From the NCBI RefSeq assembly GCF_014596515.1, contig NZ_MSJQ01000030.1, positions 1-62,895 of the forward strand: a DNA stretch of 62,895 bases, given 5' to 3'. The translations under genes were made by a program, and so were the position numbers. The notes beneath the pieces were generated by a model. It had not been told where the DNA came from and searched no databases. It was given only the letters and a program-made list of their open reading frames with translations. Source of the DNA: Streptomyces sp. CBMA156 (lineage in GTDB: Bacteria; Actinomycetota; Actinomycetes; Streptomycetales; Streptomycetaceae). This document shows positions 32,124-40,932 of the stretch, one piece after another. Each line of letters opens with the position of its first letter. The stretch's first letter is position 1.

Positions 32124-33020
32124 TCAGGCCCGCTCGGGGCTGGTGACGGCGACCAGCTCGGTGCCGTCCTCGGACAGCCGCAGCTCGGTGCGCAGCCCGG
32201 TCAGCTCGCCGAGGTGGTGCAGGTGGGTGCCGCCGCAGAAGATCTGCGCGCCGCCCTCGGGCAGTTCGCAGTGCCACTGGCGGCGGGCGGTGAGCTCGGG
32301 GCCCGGCACCTCGATGCGGACCGGGGCGTCGGCGGCGACCCAGGCGGCGAGGCGGGCGTTGACGGCCTCGGTGAGGGCGGGCAGCGCGTCGGCCAGGGCC
32401 GGGAACTCCTCGGTGGCGTCCACCGTGAAGCCCTTCTTCTTCAGCGACTTGCCGAGCCGGTAGGTGTCGGTGCTGGCCGCGGTGTCCATCACCGAACTCG
32501 CCATCGCGAGGCTGTCGAAGTCCGGGTTGCCGAAGGCGTCCGAGCGGCCCGGGTCCTTGCGCCAGCGCGGGGCGAGCGCGGCGTTCAGGGCGAGGGCCAG
32601 CAGGTGGCAGCCGCTGTGCGAGGCGCTGAGGGCACCCCGGCGCTCCGCGTCGACGGCCAGTACGGCGGTGCGGCCGACCAGCTCGCCCGGGTCGCCGGAG
32701 TCGCCCAGGACGTGCAGGACCAGCCAGGACCACTCCTCGTCGCCGCGCCGGACCGGGATGTCGGCTCCGACCAGCAGTTCCCCGCCCTCCGGGCCGACGG
32801 CGCCGGTCAGGCAGTCGACCACGGCCAGCTCGGTGCCGTCCACGGTCAGGGTGCCGTGGTCGGCCGGCTGGTCGGGCCAGGTGTGGTCGAGCGGGTGGAA
32901 CGGGGTCGCCTCGGTGACGACGGCGTACCGGCCGTCGGCCAGCCGGTGCACCGCGAGCACCGGGGACTCGCCGGTCACCGCCCCGGCCGGGAAGCTGACG
33001 TGGGTGGTGGGGAGGGTCAT
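32124..33020 (-). CDS. AlaX-like alanyl-tRNA editing protein
   Basis: A cytoplasmic protein of 298 residues related to the editing domain of alanyl-tRNA synthetase. The N-terminal beta barrel (about 1-125) precedes the zinc site: HSGCH (HxxxH, about 139-143) and CGGTH (CxxxH, near 265) provide all four ligands. Stand-alone editors hydrolyse Ser-tRNA(Ala) or Gly-tRNA(Ala). The family is often called metal-dependent hydrolase in streptomycetes. The start ATG at 33020 follows GGTG/GGAG sequence only weakly. A shared terminator lies just after its stop. Confidence 0.82.
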   Translation of the reverse strand: MTLPTTHVSFPAGAVTGESPVLAVHRLADGRYAVVTEATPFHPLDHTWPDQPADHGTLTVDGTELAVVDCLTGAVGPEGGELLVGADIPVRRGDEEWSWLVLHVLGDSGDPGELVGRTAVLAVDAERRGALSASHSGCHLLALALNAALAPRWRKDPGRSDAFGNPDFDSLAMASSVMDTAASTDTYRLGKSLKKKGFTVDATEEFPALADALPALTEAVNARLAAWVAADAPVRIEVPGPELTARRQWHCELPEGGAQIFCGGTHLHHLGELTGLRTELRLSEDGTELVAVTSPERA

Positions 33021-33124
33021 GCCTGGCTCCGGTGAGGGTGGGACGACGAGGGTGGGGCGGGCCCGGCGCTCGACCGCGGCCCGCCCCCATTCTGCCCTTC
33101 GCCCGGCGCCGGCCCGCGGGCGCC

Positions 33125-34126
33125 TCAGCCCAGCGTCGGCAGCTTGATCAGCACCAGCAGCGCGACCAGCTGAACGGCCGAGGCGCCCGCGGCCTTGCCC
33201 CAGGGCAGGTCGTGCAGCCGCCGGACCATGCTGGTCAGCAGGTACGCGCAGAGCATCCAGGTGGCCCAGCCGACGACCTGGACGACGACGCTGCCGGAGG
33301 GGAGCACCAGGTCGAGCAGCAGCCGGGGCGCGTCGGTGAGCCAGCCGATCAGGGCGGCCAGGCCGACGGTCGCCTTCCACGGGCCGTCGCCGCCCAGCTG
33401 ACGGGCCAGCGCGTAGGTGACCCCGCCGAAGACCGCGCCGGCCACGGTGAACCCGATGGCGGCGGCGAGGATGCCGGTCAGCGCCACGGTGAAGGTCGAG
33501 TTGACGATGTCGTCGTGGGTCAGCCCGATGCCGAGCACCGCGAGCGCGCCGTACAGCAGCGAGACGGTGACGGCGGGCAGCCAGACCTGGTGGTCCCGGG
33601 TGCGGTCGAAGATCGCGGTCGGCGTGCGGAACAGGCCGGTGAACAGCTCGCGCCAGTGCGGCCTCGGCCCGGCGACGTGCGGGGCGGACTGGCCGCCGGC
33701 CCGGTAGACGGCGACGTTGTCCTCGCCGTATCCCTGGTCCTGGCCGTACCCCTGGTCCTCGCCGTACCCCTGCTCCTGGCCGTACGGCTGCCCGCCCTGC
33801 TCCGGCCCGGGCCCGTACGGGTACCCCCCGTCCTGCCCGTACCCCTGCCCGGAGCCGTACGGCTGCTGCCCGTACGGGCCGCCGGCCGCGTACGGGTCGC
33901 CGGCCGGGAAGGCCCTGGTGTTGCCGGGCCGGTCCGCCGCGTACGGGTCCTGCCCGTCCCCCGTCCGGTGCCCGGGCCCGCCGGGCGCCCCCTGGTGCGG
34001 GCCCGTGAAGTACTCCGGCCCGTCCGTCGCCCCGTGCCCCCCGGGCGCCCCCGGCGGCGGCGGAGCCGACCATCCGCCGTGCGGACGGTCCGCGCCCTGA
34101 CCGCTGTCGTATCGATTACCAGCCAC
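33125..34126 (-). CDS. Yip1-family membrane protein with Tyr/Gly/Gln-rich N-terminal repeats
   Basis: A protein of 333 residues. The first 150 are disordered and rich in Gly, Tyr, Gln and Pro, with a tandem run of the units GYGQDQ, GYGEDQ, GYGQEQ (about 112-138). The C-terminal half is a Yip1/DUF1282 domain with about five membrane helices. The function of bacterial Yip1 proteins is unknown. The DNA behind the repeats is itself repetitive (33715-33800). Neighbouring nucleotidyltransferase and AlaX-like genes run in the same direction with gaps of about 100 and 180 bases. Confidence 0.8.
   Translation of the reverse strand: MAGNRYDSGQGADRPHGGWSAPPPPGAPGGHGATDGPEYFTGPHQGAPGGPGHRTGDGQDPYAADRPGNTRAFPAGDPYAAGGPYGQQPYGSGQGYGQDGGYPYGPGPEQGGQPYGQEQGYGEDQGYGQDQGYGEDNVAVYRAGGQSAPHVAGPRPHWRELFTGLFRTPTAIFDRTRDHQVWLPAVTVSLLYGALAVLGIGLTHDDIVNSTFTVALTGILAAAIGFTVAGAVFGGVTYALARQLGGDGPWKATVGLAALIGWLTDAPRLLLDLVLPSGSVVVQVVGWATWMLCAYLLTSMVRRLHDLPWGKAAGASAVQLVALLVLIKLPTLG
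33715..33800 (-). repeat. Short tandem repeats coding for YGQ/E-D/E-QG units
   Basis: A 15- to 18-bp unit, CCTGGTCCTGGCCGTACC-like on the plus strand, is repeated at least five times with variants. It encodes the Gly-Tyr-Gly-Gln/Glu-Asp/Glu-Gln tract of the Yip1 protein. Copy number is likely to vary between strains. Confidence 0.75.
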
Positions 34127-34309
34127 GGTCCGAAGGTACCCGTCCGGCCCGGCCCGCGTCCGCCCCGGACGGAGCCGGGGCCGGTTTGCAGCGAGGCTGA
34201 GACGAACGGGGCCGAAAACCCGTGGGAACGGGCCCGTCAGCGGCTCCCGGAAACCCGGCGGCTCCCGGAAATCCCGGAACCCCGGGGCTCCTCCGGAACC
34301 CCGGCGGCG

Positions 34310-35458
34310 CTACCGCTGCGCGCCGACCGAGGGCCCGTGCACCGCCGCGGCCGCGCTGGTGCCGGCCGGGCAGCCGCCCGGGCCGGCCGAGGTGCGCACC
34401 GCGCCGACCGGCAGCAGGGTGCCGCAGGCGATCCGGACGCCGTTCGGCAGCTCGTTGTCCGACTCCACGATCGCGCCGTCGCCGATCACCGCGCCGTCCA
34501 GCGCCGAACGGTCGCCGATGGTGGCGAAGGCGCCCACGATCGAGTCCTTGACCAGGCTGTCGGAGCCGATCACCGCGCCCGGCAGGATCACGCTGCCCTC
34601 GACGATCGCACCGGCCTCGACCACCGCGTCCTCGGAGATCACGGTGCCGCCGCTGAGCACCGCGCCCGGGTGGACGGTGGCGCCGGGCAGCAGCAGGGCG
34701 TCACCGGTCGGGCCGGGGACGGCCGGGGAGTCGACCTTGCCGAGCACCAGGTCGGCCGAGCCGCGGACGAAGGCCGCCGGGGTGCCCAGGTCCAGCCAGT
34801 ACGAGGTGTCGACGACGCCGCGCAGCAGCGCGCCGGTGGCCAGCAGCTCGGGGAAGGTCTCGCGCTCGACGGACACCTCCCGGCCGGCCGGGATGCGGTC
34901 GATCACGGACCGGGTGAAGACGTAGCAGCCGGCGTTGATCTGGTCGGTGACGATCTGCTCCGGGGTCTCCGGCTTCTCCAGGAACTCCAGCACCCGTCCG
35001 TTCCCGTCGGTCGGGACGAGGCCGAAGGCCCGCGGGTCCTCGACCCGGGTCAGGTGCAGGGTGACGTCGGCCCCGGCGGCCACGTGGCCGTCGCGCAGGG
35101 CGGCGATGTCGAGACCGGAGAGGATGTCCCCGTTGAAGACCAGGACCGGTTCGTCCGGGCCGCAGGTCAGGCCCGAGGCGGCGTTGCGGATCGCCCCGCC
35201 GGTGCCCAGCGGCTCGCGCTCGGTCAGGTAGACCAGCTCGATGCCGTACGGGGTGCCGTCCTGGAAGTGGTCCTCGAACACCTCGGCCAGGTACGAGGTC
35301 GCCAGCACGACGCGGGTGACGCCGGCGGCGGCCGCGCGGGCCAACTGGTGCGCGATGAACGGGACGCCTGCCACCGGCAGCATCGGCTTGGGGGTGTGGG
35401 TGGTCAGCGGACGCAGTCGCGTGCCCTTACCACCGACCAGCATGATCGCCTCGGTCAT
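34310..35458 (-). CDS. Sugar-phosphate nucleotidyltransferase with left-handed beta-helix tail
   Basis: A protein of 382 residues. An N-terminal nucleotidyltransferase domain carries the signature LVGGKGTRLRPLTTHTPKPM and the metal-binding Asp in VFNGDILSG. It is followed by a C-terminal left-handed parallel beta-helix of hexapeptide repeats (about 245-355). It resembles mannose-1-phosphate guanylyltransferase/GlmU-like proteins of streptomycetes that make nucleotide sugars for glycans; the exact sugar is not clear. ATG 35458 is used; the last 25 residues are Gly/Ala-rich and poorly conserved. Confidence 0.87.
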   Translation of the reverse strand: MTEAIMLVGGKGTRLRPLTTHTPKPMLPVAGVPFIAHQLARAAAAGVTRVVLATSYLAEVFEDHFQDGTPYGIELVYLTEREPLGTGGAIRNAASGLTCGPDEPVLVFNGDILSGLDIAALRDGHVAAGADVTLHLTRVEDPRAFGLVPTDGNGRVLEFLEKPETPEQIVTDQINAGCYVFTRSVIDRIPAGREVSVERETFPELLATGALLRGVVDTSYWLDLGTPAAFVRGSADLVLGKVDSPAVPGPTGDALLLPGATVHPGAVLSGGTVISEDAVVEAGAIVEGSVILPGAVIGSDSLVKDSIVGAFATIGDRSALDGAVIGDGAIVESDNELPNGVRIACGTLLPVGAVRTSAGPGGCPAGTSAAAAVHGPSVGAQR

Positions 35459-35799
35459 GGTCTGCGCTGTTCCCCTTGTGGTCTCTGCGGCCCGGCCCTG
35501 CGGGCCGATACCTCCGTCGTCGGTCTGGACCCGGCCGTCCGGCCTGCGCGGGTCGCCACCCGCCCGGGCTTCCGTCCGGACGGGTCGACCGGCACCGAGC
35601 CGGTCCGGGCCTACTGTATTTGCTTCCGACCGAATGCCCGTCCGGCGCCTGTGCGATTGCCGTCGCTCGCCGTACGCCCGCCGTACCGGCGCAGGCCGTC
35701 CGGGTCGTCCGAAAGCCCGGCCCGGCGGGCGCGTTCGCGGCGTCCACCGGGCCGGGCAGTTGTAGCAGAACTGTCGAACAGCGGGCTCCGCGGCGGTCG
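35459..35799. other. Intergenic region upstream of the nucleotidyltransferase
   Basis: 341 bases containing the promoter of the minus-strand nucleotidyltransferase and the 3' flank of the EtfD-like gene. Short CCGTCCGG/CCGGACGG repeats occur between 35510 and 35600. No gene is supported. Confidence 0.35.
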
Positions 35800-38025
35800 T
35801 TACGCGTCCACCGTCGCGGGCTGCTCCTCGTTCCCGGCCGGCGGCAGGGCCTTCACCGAGTCGAGCAACAGCTGGGCCACGTCGACCACCTTCAGGTGTT
35901 CCTTGGCCGCGCCCTCGTTCTTCTTGCCGTTGACCGAGTCGGAGAGCATCACCAGGCAGAACGGGCAGGCGGTGGAGACGATGTCCGGGTCGAGCGACAG
36001 CGCCTCGTCCACGCGCTCGGTGTTGATCCGCTTGCCGATGCGCTCCTCCATCCACATCCGGGCACCGCCGGCGCCGCAGCAGAAGCCGCGCTCCTTGTGC
36101 CGGTGCATCTCCTGCTGGCGCAGACCGGGGACCTTGTCCATGATCTCGCGCGGCGGGCTGTAGACCTTGTTGTGGCGGCCCAGGTAGCAGGGGTCGTGGT
36201 AGGTGATCAGGCCCTCGACCGGGTTGACCGGGACGAGCTTGCCCTCGTCGATGAGGTGCTGGAGCAGCTGGGTGTGGTGGATGACCTCGAAGTGGCCGCC
36301 CAGCTGCGGGTACTCGTTGGCGATGGTGTTGAAGCAGTGCGGGCAGGTGGCCACGATCCGCTTGACCGGCGCGTCCTCCAGGGCCGCGTTCAGCGTCTCC
36401 ACGTTCTGGGCGCCGAGCATCTGGAAGAGGAACTCGTTGCCCAGGCGGCGGGCGGAGTCACCGGTGCAGGACTCCTCCTTGCCGAGGATCGCGAACTTCA
36501 CGCCCGCGGTGTGCAGCAGCTCGGCGAAGGCCTTGGTGGTCTTCTTGGCGCGGTCCTCCAGGGCGCCGGCGCAGCCGACCCAGTAGAGGTACTCGACCTC
36601 GGCGGGGTCGATGTCCTCACCGATCACCGGCACCTCGATGCCGGTCTCCTTCTGGAGCTCCTTGACCCAGGCCAGGCGGGCCTTGGTGGCCATGCCCCAC
36701 GGGTTGCCCTTGTTCTCCAGGTTCTTGAGCATCGTCCCGGCCTCGGTCGGGAACGAGGACTCGATCATCACCTGGTAGCGGCGCATGTCGACGATGTGGT
36801 CGATGTGCTCGATGTCCACCGGGCACTGCTCGACGCAGGCGCCGCAGGTGGTGCAGGACCACAGCACGTCCGGGTCGATGACGCCGCCCTCCTCGGCGGT
36901 GCCGATCAGCGGGCGCTCGGCCTCGGCCAGGGCGGCCGCCGGAACGTCCTTGAGCTGCTCGGGGCTCGCCTGCTCCTCCCCTTCGGCGGACTTGCCGCCG
37001 CCGGCCAGCAGGTACGGCGCCTTGCCGTAGGCGTGCTCGCGCAGGCTCATGATCAGCAGCTTCGGCGAGAGCGGCTTGCCGGTGTTCCAGGCCGGGCACT
37101 GCGACTGGCAGCGGCCGCACTCGGTGCAGGTGGAGAAGTCGAGGATGCCCTTCCAGGAGAAGTGCTCGACCTGGGAGACGCCGAACACGGCGTCCTCGGC
37201 CGGGTCCTCGAAGTCGATCGGCTGACCGTTGCTGGTCATCGGACGCAGGGCGCCGAGCGCGGTGCCGCCGTCCTCCTCGCGCTTGAAGTAGATGTTGAAG
37301 AAGCCGAGGAAGCGGTGCCAGGCCACGCCCATCGAGGGGTTGAGGCCGATGGTGGTCGCCCACGCGAACGAGATGCAGATCTTCAGCATCGCGAACAGGT
37401 AGATCAGGTTCTCCAGCGTGCCGTGCGACAGGCCGCTCAGCGCGGAGACCAGCGGGTACGAGACCAGGTGCTCGGGGCCGTACGAGTCGACGCCGTTGAG
37501 GGCGCCCTCCAGGGCGCGCAGCATCAGGATGCACAGGCCGATGCCGAGGATCGTGTACTCGACGTAGAAGGCCTGCCAGGCGATCGAGCCGGCGAACCGG
37601 GACTTGCGGCCGGACCTGGACGGCAGGCTCATCAGCCGGATCACGATCAGGACCAGGATCCCGAGCGTGGTCAGGGTGCCGATCAGCTCGACGAAGAGCT
37701 GCCAGATCATCCAGTGGCCGATGACCGGCAGCGCGAAGTCCGCGTCGAAGAGCTGGCCGAAGGCGTTGACGATGGTCAGCACCAGGCTGAAGAAGCCGAC
37801 CGCGACGAACCAGTGGGCGATGCCGACGATCCCCCAGCGGTTCATCCTGGTGTGGCCGAAGAACTCGGTCGCGAGGGTCTTCGCCCGCTGGGCGGGCTGC
37901 CCGAAGCGGGTGGCGTCGTCCGCACCCGTGCGGACCACCTTGTAGATGTACAGCGCCGCACGGGCGGCGAGCGCGGTGCCGATCACGAACGTGACCAGCG
38001 AGATGACGATCGCTGCTAGCTGCAT
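35800..38025 (-). CDS. EtfD-like membrane iron-sulfur oxidoreductase (heterodisulfide-reductase-related)
   Basis: A protein of 741 residues. The N-terminal 250 residues hold about six membrane helices with heme-type histidines, as in nitrate-reductase gamma subunits. Two 4Fe-4S motifs follow, CTECGRCQSQCP (about 302) and CTTCGACVEQCP (about 395). Two CCG domains of HdrB/GlpC type complete it (CPHCFNT, HDPCYLGRHN, CCGAGGARMW). The mycobacterial homologue EtfD passes electrons from ETF, reduced during fatty-acid beta-oxidation, to menaquinone. That role is likely here. The gene is monocistronic and divergent from the dnaK operon. Confidence 0.85.
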   Translation of the reverse strand: MQLAAIVISLVTFVIGTALAARAALYIYKVVRTGADDATRFGQPAQRAKTLATEFFGHTRMNRWGIVGIAHWFVAVGFFSLVLTIVNAFGQLFDADFALPVIGHWMIWQLFVELIGTLTTLGILVLIVIRLMSLPSRSGRKSRFAGSIAWQAFYVEYTILGIGLCILMLRALEGALNGVDSYGPEHLVSYPLVSALSGLSHGTLENLIYLFAMLKICISFAWATTIGLNPSMGVAWHRFLGFFNIYFKREEDGGTALGALRPMTSNGQPIDFEDPAEDAVFGVSQVEHFSWKGILDFSTCTECGRCQSQCPAWNTGKPLSPKLLIMSLREHAYGKAPYLLAGGGKSAEGEEQASPEQLKDVPAAALAEAERPLIGTAEEGGVIDPDVLWSCTTCGACVEQCPVDIEHIDHIVDMRRYQVMIESSFPTEAGTMLKNLENKGNPWGMATKARLAWVKELQKETGIEVPVIGEDIDPAEVEYLYWVGCAGALEDRAKKTTKAFAELLHTAGVKFAILGKEESCTGDSARRLGNEFLFQMLGAQNVETLNAALEDAPVKRIVATCPHCFNTIANEYPQLGGHFEVIHHTQLLQHLIDEGKLVPVNPVEGLITYHDPCYLGRHNKVYSPPREIMDKVPGLRQQEMHRHKERGFCCGAGGARMWMEERIGKRINTERVDEALSLDPDIVSTACPFCLVMLSDSVNGKKNEGAAKEHLKVVDVAQLLLDSVKALPPAGNEEQPATVDA

Positions 38026-38240
38026 CGGCTCTCCGTCTCCTGCGGCTTTGCTGTTGAACAGGCCCTGCGGCCCTACGGTCTTCGGGCTGATTGTACTGGT
38101 CGGTAACTTGCCGGGCCGACGGCCCGGACATTACCGGTGGACAACGGTTCCCCAGAAGATTCCCAAGCTATGGCGACAGTCACGTGGGCGCACCCCGCCA
38201 CGGCGTGGCGCAGGTCTCCGGAGCGATTCCGCTCAGCAAA

Positions 38241-38261
38241 GTTGAGCGCCGGACACTCAGG
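38241..38261 (+). promoter_or_regulatory. HAIR site 1 (HspR operator) upstream of dnaK
   Basis: GTTGAGC-N7-ACTCAGG matches the HspR-associated inverted repeat CTTGAGT-N7-ACTCAAG at 11 of 14 positions with the exact spacing. It lies just upstream of the -35 element at 38266. Confidence 0.8.
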
Positions 38262-38265
38262 CCTG

Positions 38266-38294
38266 TTGACGCCGCCCGCCGGGTCGTGCATCCT
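38266..38294 (+). promoter_or_regulatory. dnaK operon promoter
   Basis: TTGACG (38266-38271) and CATCCT (38289-38294) are 17 bases apart. HAIR site 1 abuts the -35 box and HAIR site 2 overlaps the -10 box, so bound HspR would block polymerase. Confidence 0.65.
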
Positions 38295-38313
38295 TGAGCC
38301 TGTAAAGCTCAAC
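38293..38313 (+). promoter_or_regulatory. HAIR site 2 (HspR operator) overlapping the dnaK -10 box
   Basis: CTTGAGC-N7-GCTCAAC matches the HAIR consensus at 11 of 14 positions with the 7-base spacing. Its left arm overlaps the -10 box by 2 bases. Confidence 0.8.
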
Positions 38314-38334
38314 TCTTCCGTGGAGGTATTTACG

Positions 38335-40173
38335 ATGGCACGCGCGGTCGGCATCGACCTCGGTACGACGAACTCGGTCGTCAGCGTTCTGGAGGGTGGC
38401 GAGCCCACCGTCATCACGAACGCAGAGGGTGCGCGGACCACGCCGTCCGTCGTCGCCTTCGCCAAGAACGGCGAGGTGCTCGTCGGCGAGGTGGCCAAGC
38501 GCCAGGCGGTCACCAACGTCGACCGCACCATCCGCTCGGTCAAGCGCCACATGGGCACCGGGTGGAAGATCAACATCGATGGCAAGGACTTCAACCCCCA
38601 GCAGATCTCGGCCTTCGTGCTCCAGAAGCTGAAGCGCGACGCCGAGGCGTACCTGGGCGAGACCGTCACCGACGCCGTCATCACCGTCCCGGCGTACTTC
38701 AACGACTCGGAGCGCCAGGCGACCAAGGAGGCCGGCGAGATCGCGGGCCTCAACGTCCTGCGCATCGTCAACGAGCCGACCGCGGCCGCCCTCGCGTACG
38801 GCCTCGACAAGGACGACCAGACCATCCTGGTCTTCGACCTCGGCGGCGGCACCTTCGACGTCTCCCTGCTGGAGATCGGCGACGGGGTCGTCGAGGTGAA
38901 GGCCACCAACGGTGACAACCACCTCGGTGGCGACGACTGGGACCAGCGCGTCGTCGACCACCTGGTCAAGGTCTTCCAGGCCGGCCACGGCGTCGACCTG
39001 TCCAAGGACAAGATGGCCCTCCAGCGTCTGCGCGAGGCGTCCGAGAAGGCCAAGATCGAGCTGTCCTCGTCCTCCGAGACCTCGATCAACCTGCCGTACA
39101 TCACGGCCTCTGCCGAGGGCCCGCTGCACCTGGACGAGAAGCTCACCCGGGCCCAGTTCCAGCAGCTGACCTCGGACCTGCTGGAGCGCTGCAAGGTCCC
39201 GTTCCACAACGTGATCAAGGACGCCGGCATCTCGCTCTCCGAGATCGACCACGTCGTCCTGGTCGGTGGCTCGACCCGCATGCCGGCCGTCGCCGAGCTC
39301 GTCAAGGAGCTGACCGGCGGTCAGGACGCCAACAAGGGCGTCAACCCGGACGAGGTCGTCGCCATCGGCGCCGCGCTCCAGGCCGGTGTCCTCAAGGGCG
39401 AGGTCAAGGACGTCCTCCTGCTGGACGTCACCCCGCTGTCCCTCGGCATCGAGACCAAGGGCGGCATCATGACCAAGCTGATCGAGCGCAACACCACGAT
39501 CCCGACCAAGCGCTCCGAGATCTTCACCACGGCCGAGGACAACCAGCCGTCCGTGCAGATCCAGGTCTACCAGGGCGAGCGCGAGATCGCGGCGTACAAC
39601 AAGAAGCTCGGGATGTTCGAGCTGACCGGCCTGCCGCCGGCCCCGCGTGGCCTGCCGCAGATCGAGGTCACCTTCGACATCGACGCCAACGGCATCATGC
39701 ACGTCGGTGCCAAGGACCTCGGCACCGGCAAGGAGCAGAAGATGACCGTCACCGGCGGCTCCTCGCTGCCGAAGGACGAGGTCGACCGGATGCGCCGCGA
39801 GGCCGAGCAGTACGCCGAGGACGACCACAAGCGCCGCGAGTCCGTGGAGACCCGCAACTCCGCCGAGCAGCTCGTCTACTCGACCGAGAAGTTCATCGCC
39901 GACAACGCCGACAAGCTGCCGGGCGACGTCAAGGCCGAGGTCGAGACCGCCATCGGCGAGCTCAAGGAGGCCCTGAAGGGCGAGGACATCGCGAAGATCC
40001 GCGAAGCCTCGGAGAAGGTCTCCACCACCGCGCAGAAGCTCGGCCAGGCGCTGTACGCCAACGCCGACGCCGCCGGTGCCGCCCCCGCCGGTGACTCCGC
40101 CCAGGCCAAGGACGACGACGTCGTCGACGCCGAGATCGTGGACGACGAGAAGCCCAAGGGCGGTGCGGCATGA
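38335..40173 (+). CDS. dnaK: Hsp70 chaperone DnaK
   Basis: A protein of 612 residues, the usual actinobacterial length. The N-terminal ATPase has [19 protein letters not shown] and [17 protein letters not shown]; the substrate-binding domain begins after [19 protein letters not shown]; the C-terminal tail is acidic and ends in [17 protein letters not shown]. With GrpE and DnaJ it folds and disaggregates proteins in the cytoplasm. In streptomycetes DnaK also acts as co-repressor with HspR. ATG 38335 follows GGAGG. It is the first gene of dnaK-grpE-dnaJ-hspR and overlaps grpE by 4 bases. Confidence 0.98.
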   Translation: MARAVGIDLGTTNSVVSVLEGGEPTVITNAEGARTTPSVVAFAKNGEVLVGEVAKRQAVTNVDRTIRSVKRHMGTGWKINIDGKDFNPQQISAFVLQKLKRDAEAYLGETVTDAVITVPAYFNDSERQATKEAGEIAGLNVLRIVNEPTAAALAYGLDKDDQTILVFDLGGGTFDVSLLEIGDGVVEVKATNGDNHLGGDDWDQRVVDHLVKVFQAGHGVDLSKDKMALQRLREASEKAKIELSSSSETSINLPYITASAEGPLHLDEKLTRAQFQQLTSDLLERCKVPFHNVIKDAGISLSEIDHVVLVGGSTRMPAVAELVKELTGGQDANKGVNPDEVVAIGAALQAGVLKGEVKDVLLLDVTPLSLGIETKGGIMTKLIERNTTIPTKRSEIFTTAEDNQPSVQIQVYQGEREIAAYNKKLGMFELTGLPPAPRGLPQIEVTFDIDANGIMHVGAKDLGTGKEQKMTVTGGSSLPKDEVDRMRREAEQYAEDDHKRRESVETRNSAEQLVYSTEKFIADNADKLPGDVKAEVETAIGELKEALKGEDIAKIREASEKVSTTAQKLGQALYANADAAGAAPAGDSAQAKDDDVVDAEIVDDEKPKGGAA

Positions 40174-40787
40174 CGGACAAGCCGCAGGGCGGCAAGCCCG
40201 GCGACGACTCCGCCGCCGAAGAGGCCGTGATCAAGGCTGCCGAGGAGGCCGCCGCCGGCGGCTCCGGGGAGTCCGGTTCGGATGACCTCGCCGCCGCCAA
40301 GCGCGAGCTCTCCGAGCGCACCGGTGACCTCCAGCGCCTCCAGGCCGAGTACCAGAACTACCGCAAGCGGGTCGAGCGCGACCGGCTGACCGTCCGCGAG
40401 ATCGCCGTCTCCAACATCCTGGAGTCGCTGATCCCGGTCCTGGACGACATCGGCCGCGCCCGTGAGCACGGCGAGGTGACGGGCGGCTTCAAGTCCGTCG
40501 CCGAGTCGCTGGAGACGGTCGTCGCCAAGCTGGGCCTCCAGCAGTTCGGCAAGGAGGGCGAGCCCTTCGACCCGACCATGCACGAGGCGCTGATGCACAG
40601 CTACTCCTCGGACGTCACCGAGGACACCTGCGTGCAGGTCCTCCAGCCCGGCTACCGCATCGGCGAGCGGATCATCCGCCCGGCGATGGTGGCCGTCGCG
40701 GAACCGCAGCCCGGCAGCCAGGCGTCCTCGGACGCCGAGGCCAAGTCCGCCGACCCGGACAAGTCCGACGGTGGCTCGGACAGCTGA
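40170..40787 (+). CDS. grpE: Nucleotide exchange factor GrpE
   Basis: A protein of 205 residues: a disordered acidic N-terminus, a long dimerising coiled coil (about 40-100, [30 protein letters not shown]) and the C-terminal beta-domain ([21 protein letters not shown]) that releases ADP from DnaK. Its ATG overlaps the dnaK stop (ATGA), so translation is coupled. A strong hairpin follows the gene and may reduce transcription into dnaJ. Confidence 0.96.
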   Translation: MTDKPQGGKPGDDSAAEEAVIKAAEEAAAGGSGESGSDDLAAAKRELSERTGDLQRLQAEYQNYRKRVERDRLTVREIAVSNILESLIPVLDDIGRAREHGEVTGGFKSVAESLETVVAKLGLQQFGKEGEPFDPTMHEALMHSYSSDVTEDTCVQVLQPGYRIGERIIRPAMVAVAEPQPGSQASSDAEAKSADPDKSDGGSDS

Positions 40788-40808
40788 CAACCTGTGACAG
40801 CTGACACC

Positions 40809-40865
40809 CAGTGCGCTGCGGAGTCGTACGCCGGCAAGGACGGCGGCCGGCTCCGCAGCGCACTG
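40809..40865 (+). terminator. Intra-operon hairpin between grpE and dnaJ
   Basis: A perfect 15-bp stem (CAGTGCGCTGCGGAG with its complement) encloses a GC-rich inner stem. It lies 22 bases past the grpE stop inside the dnaK operon, so it may act as partial terminator or mRNA-stabilising processing element. A TTGACA at 40891 downstream has no good -10 partner. Confidence 0.6.
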
Positions 40866-40932
40866 TCGATGGCTCTTCTTTCCGTCGCTGTTGACAGCAC
40901 AGTGACGATGGACTCGGGAGGTGGCGCAAGCC

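Noticed and set aside
40891..40919. Internal promoter for dnaJ starting at TTGACA 40891
   Set aside because: No acceptable -10 hexamer at 16-19 bases; kept only as a remark under the hairpin.
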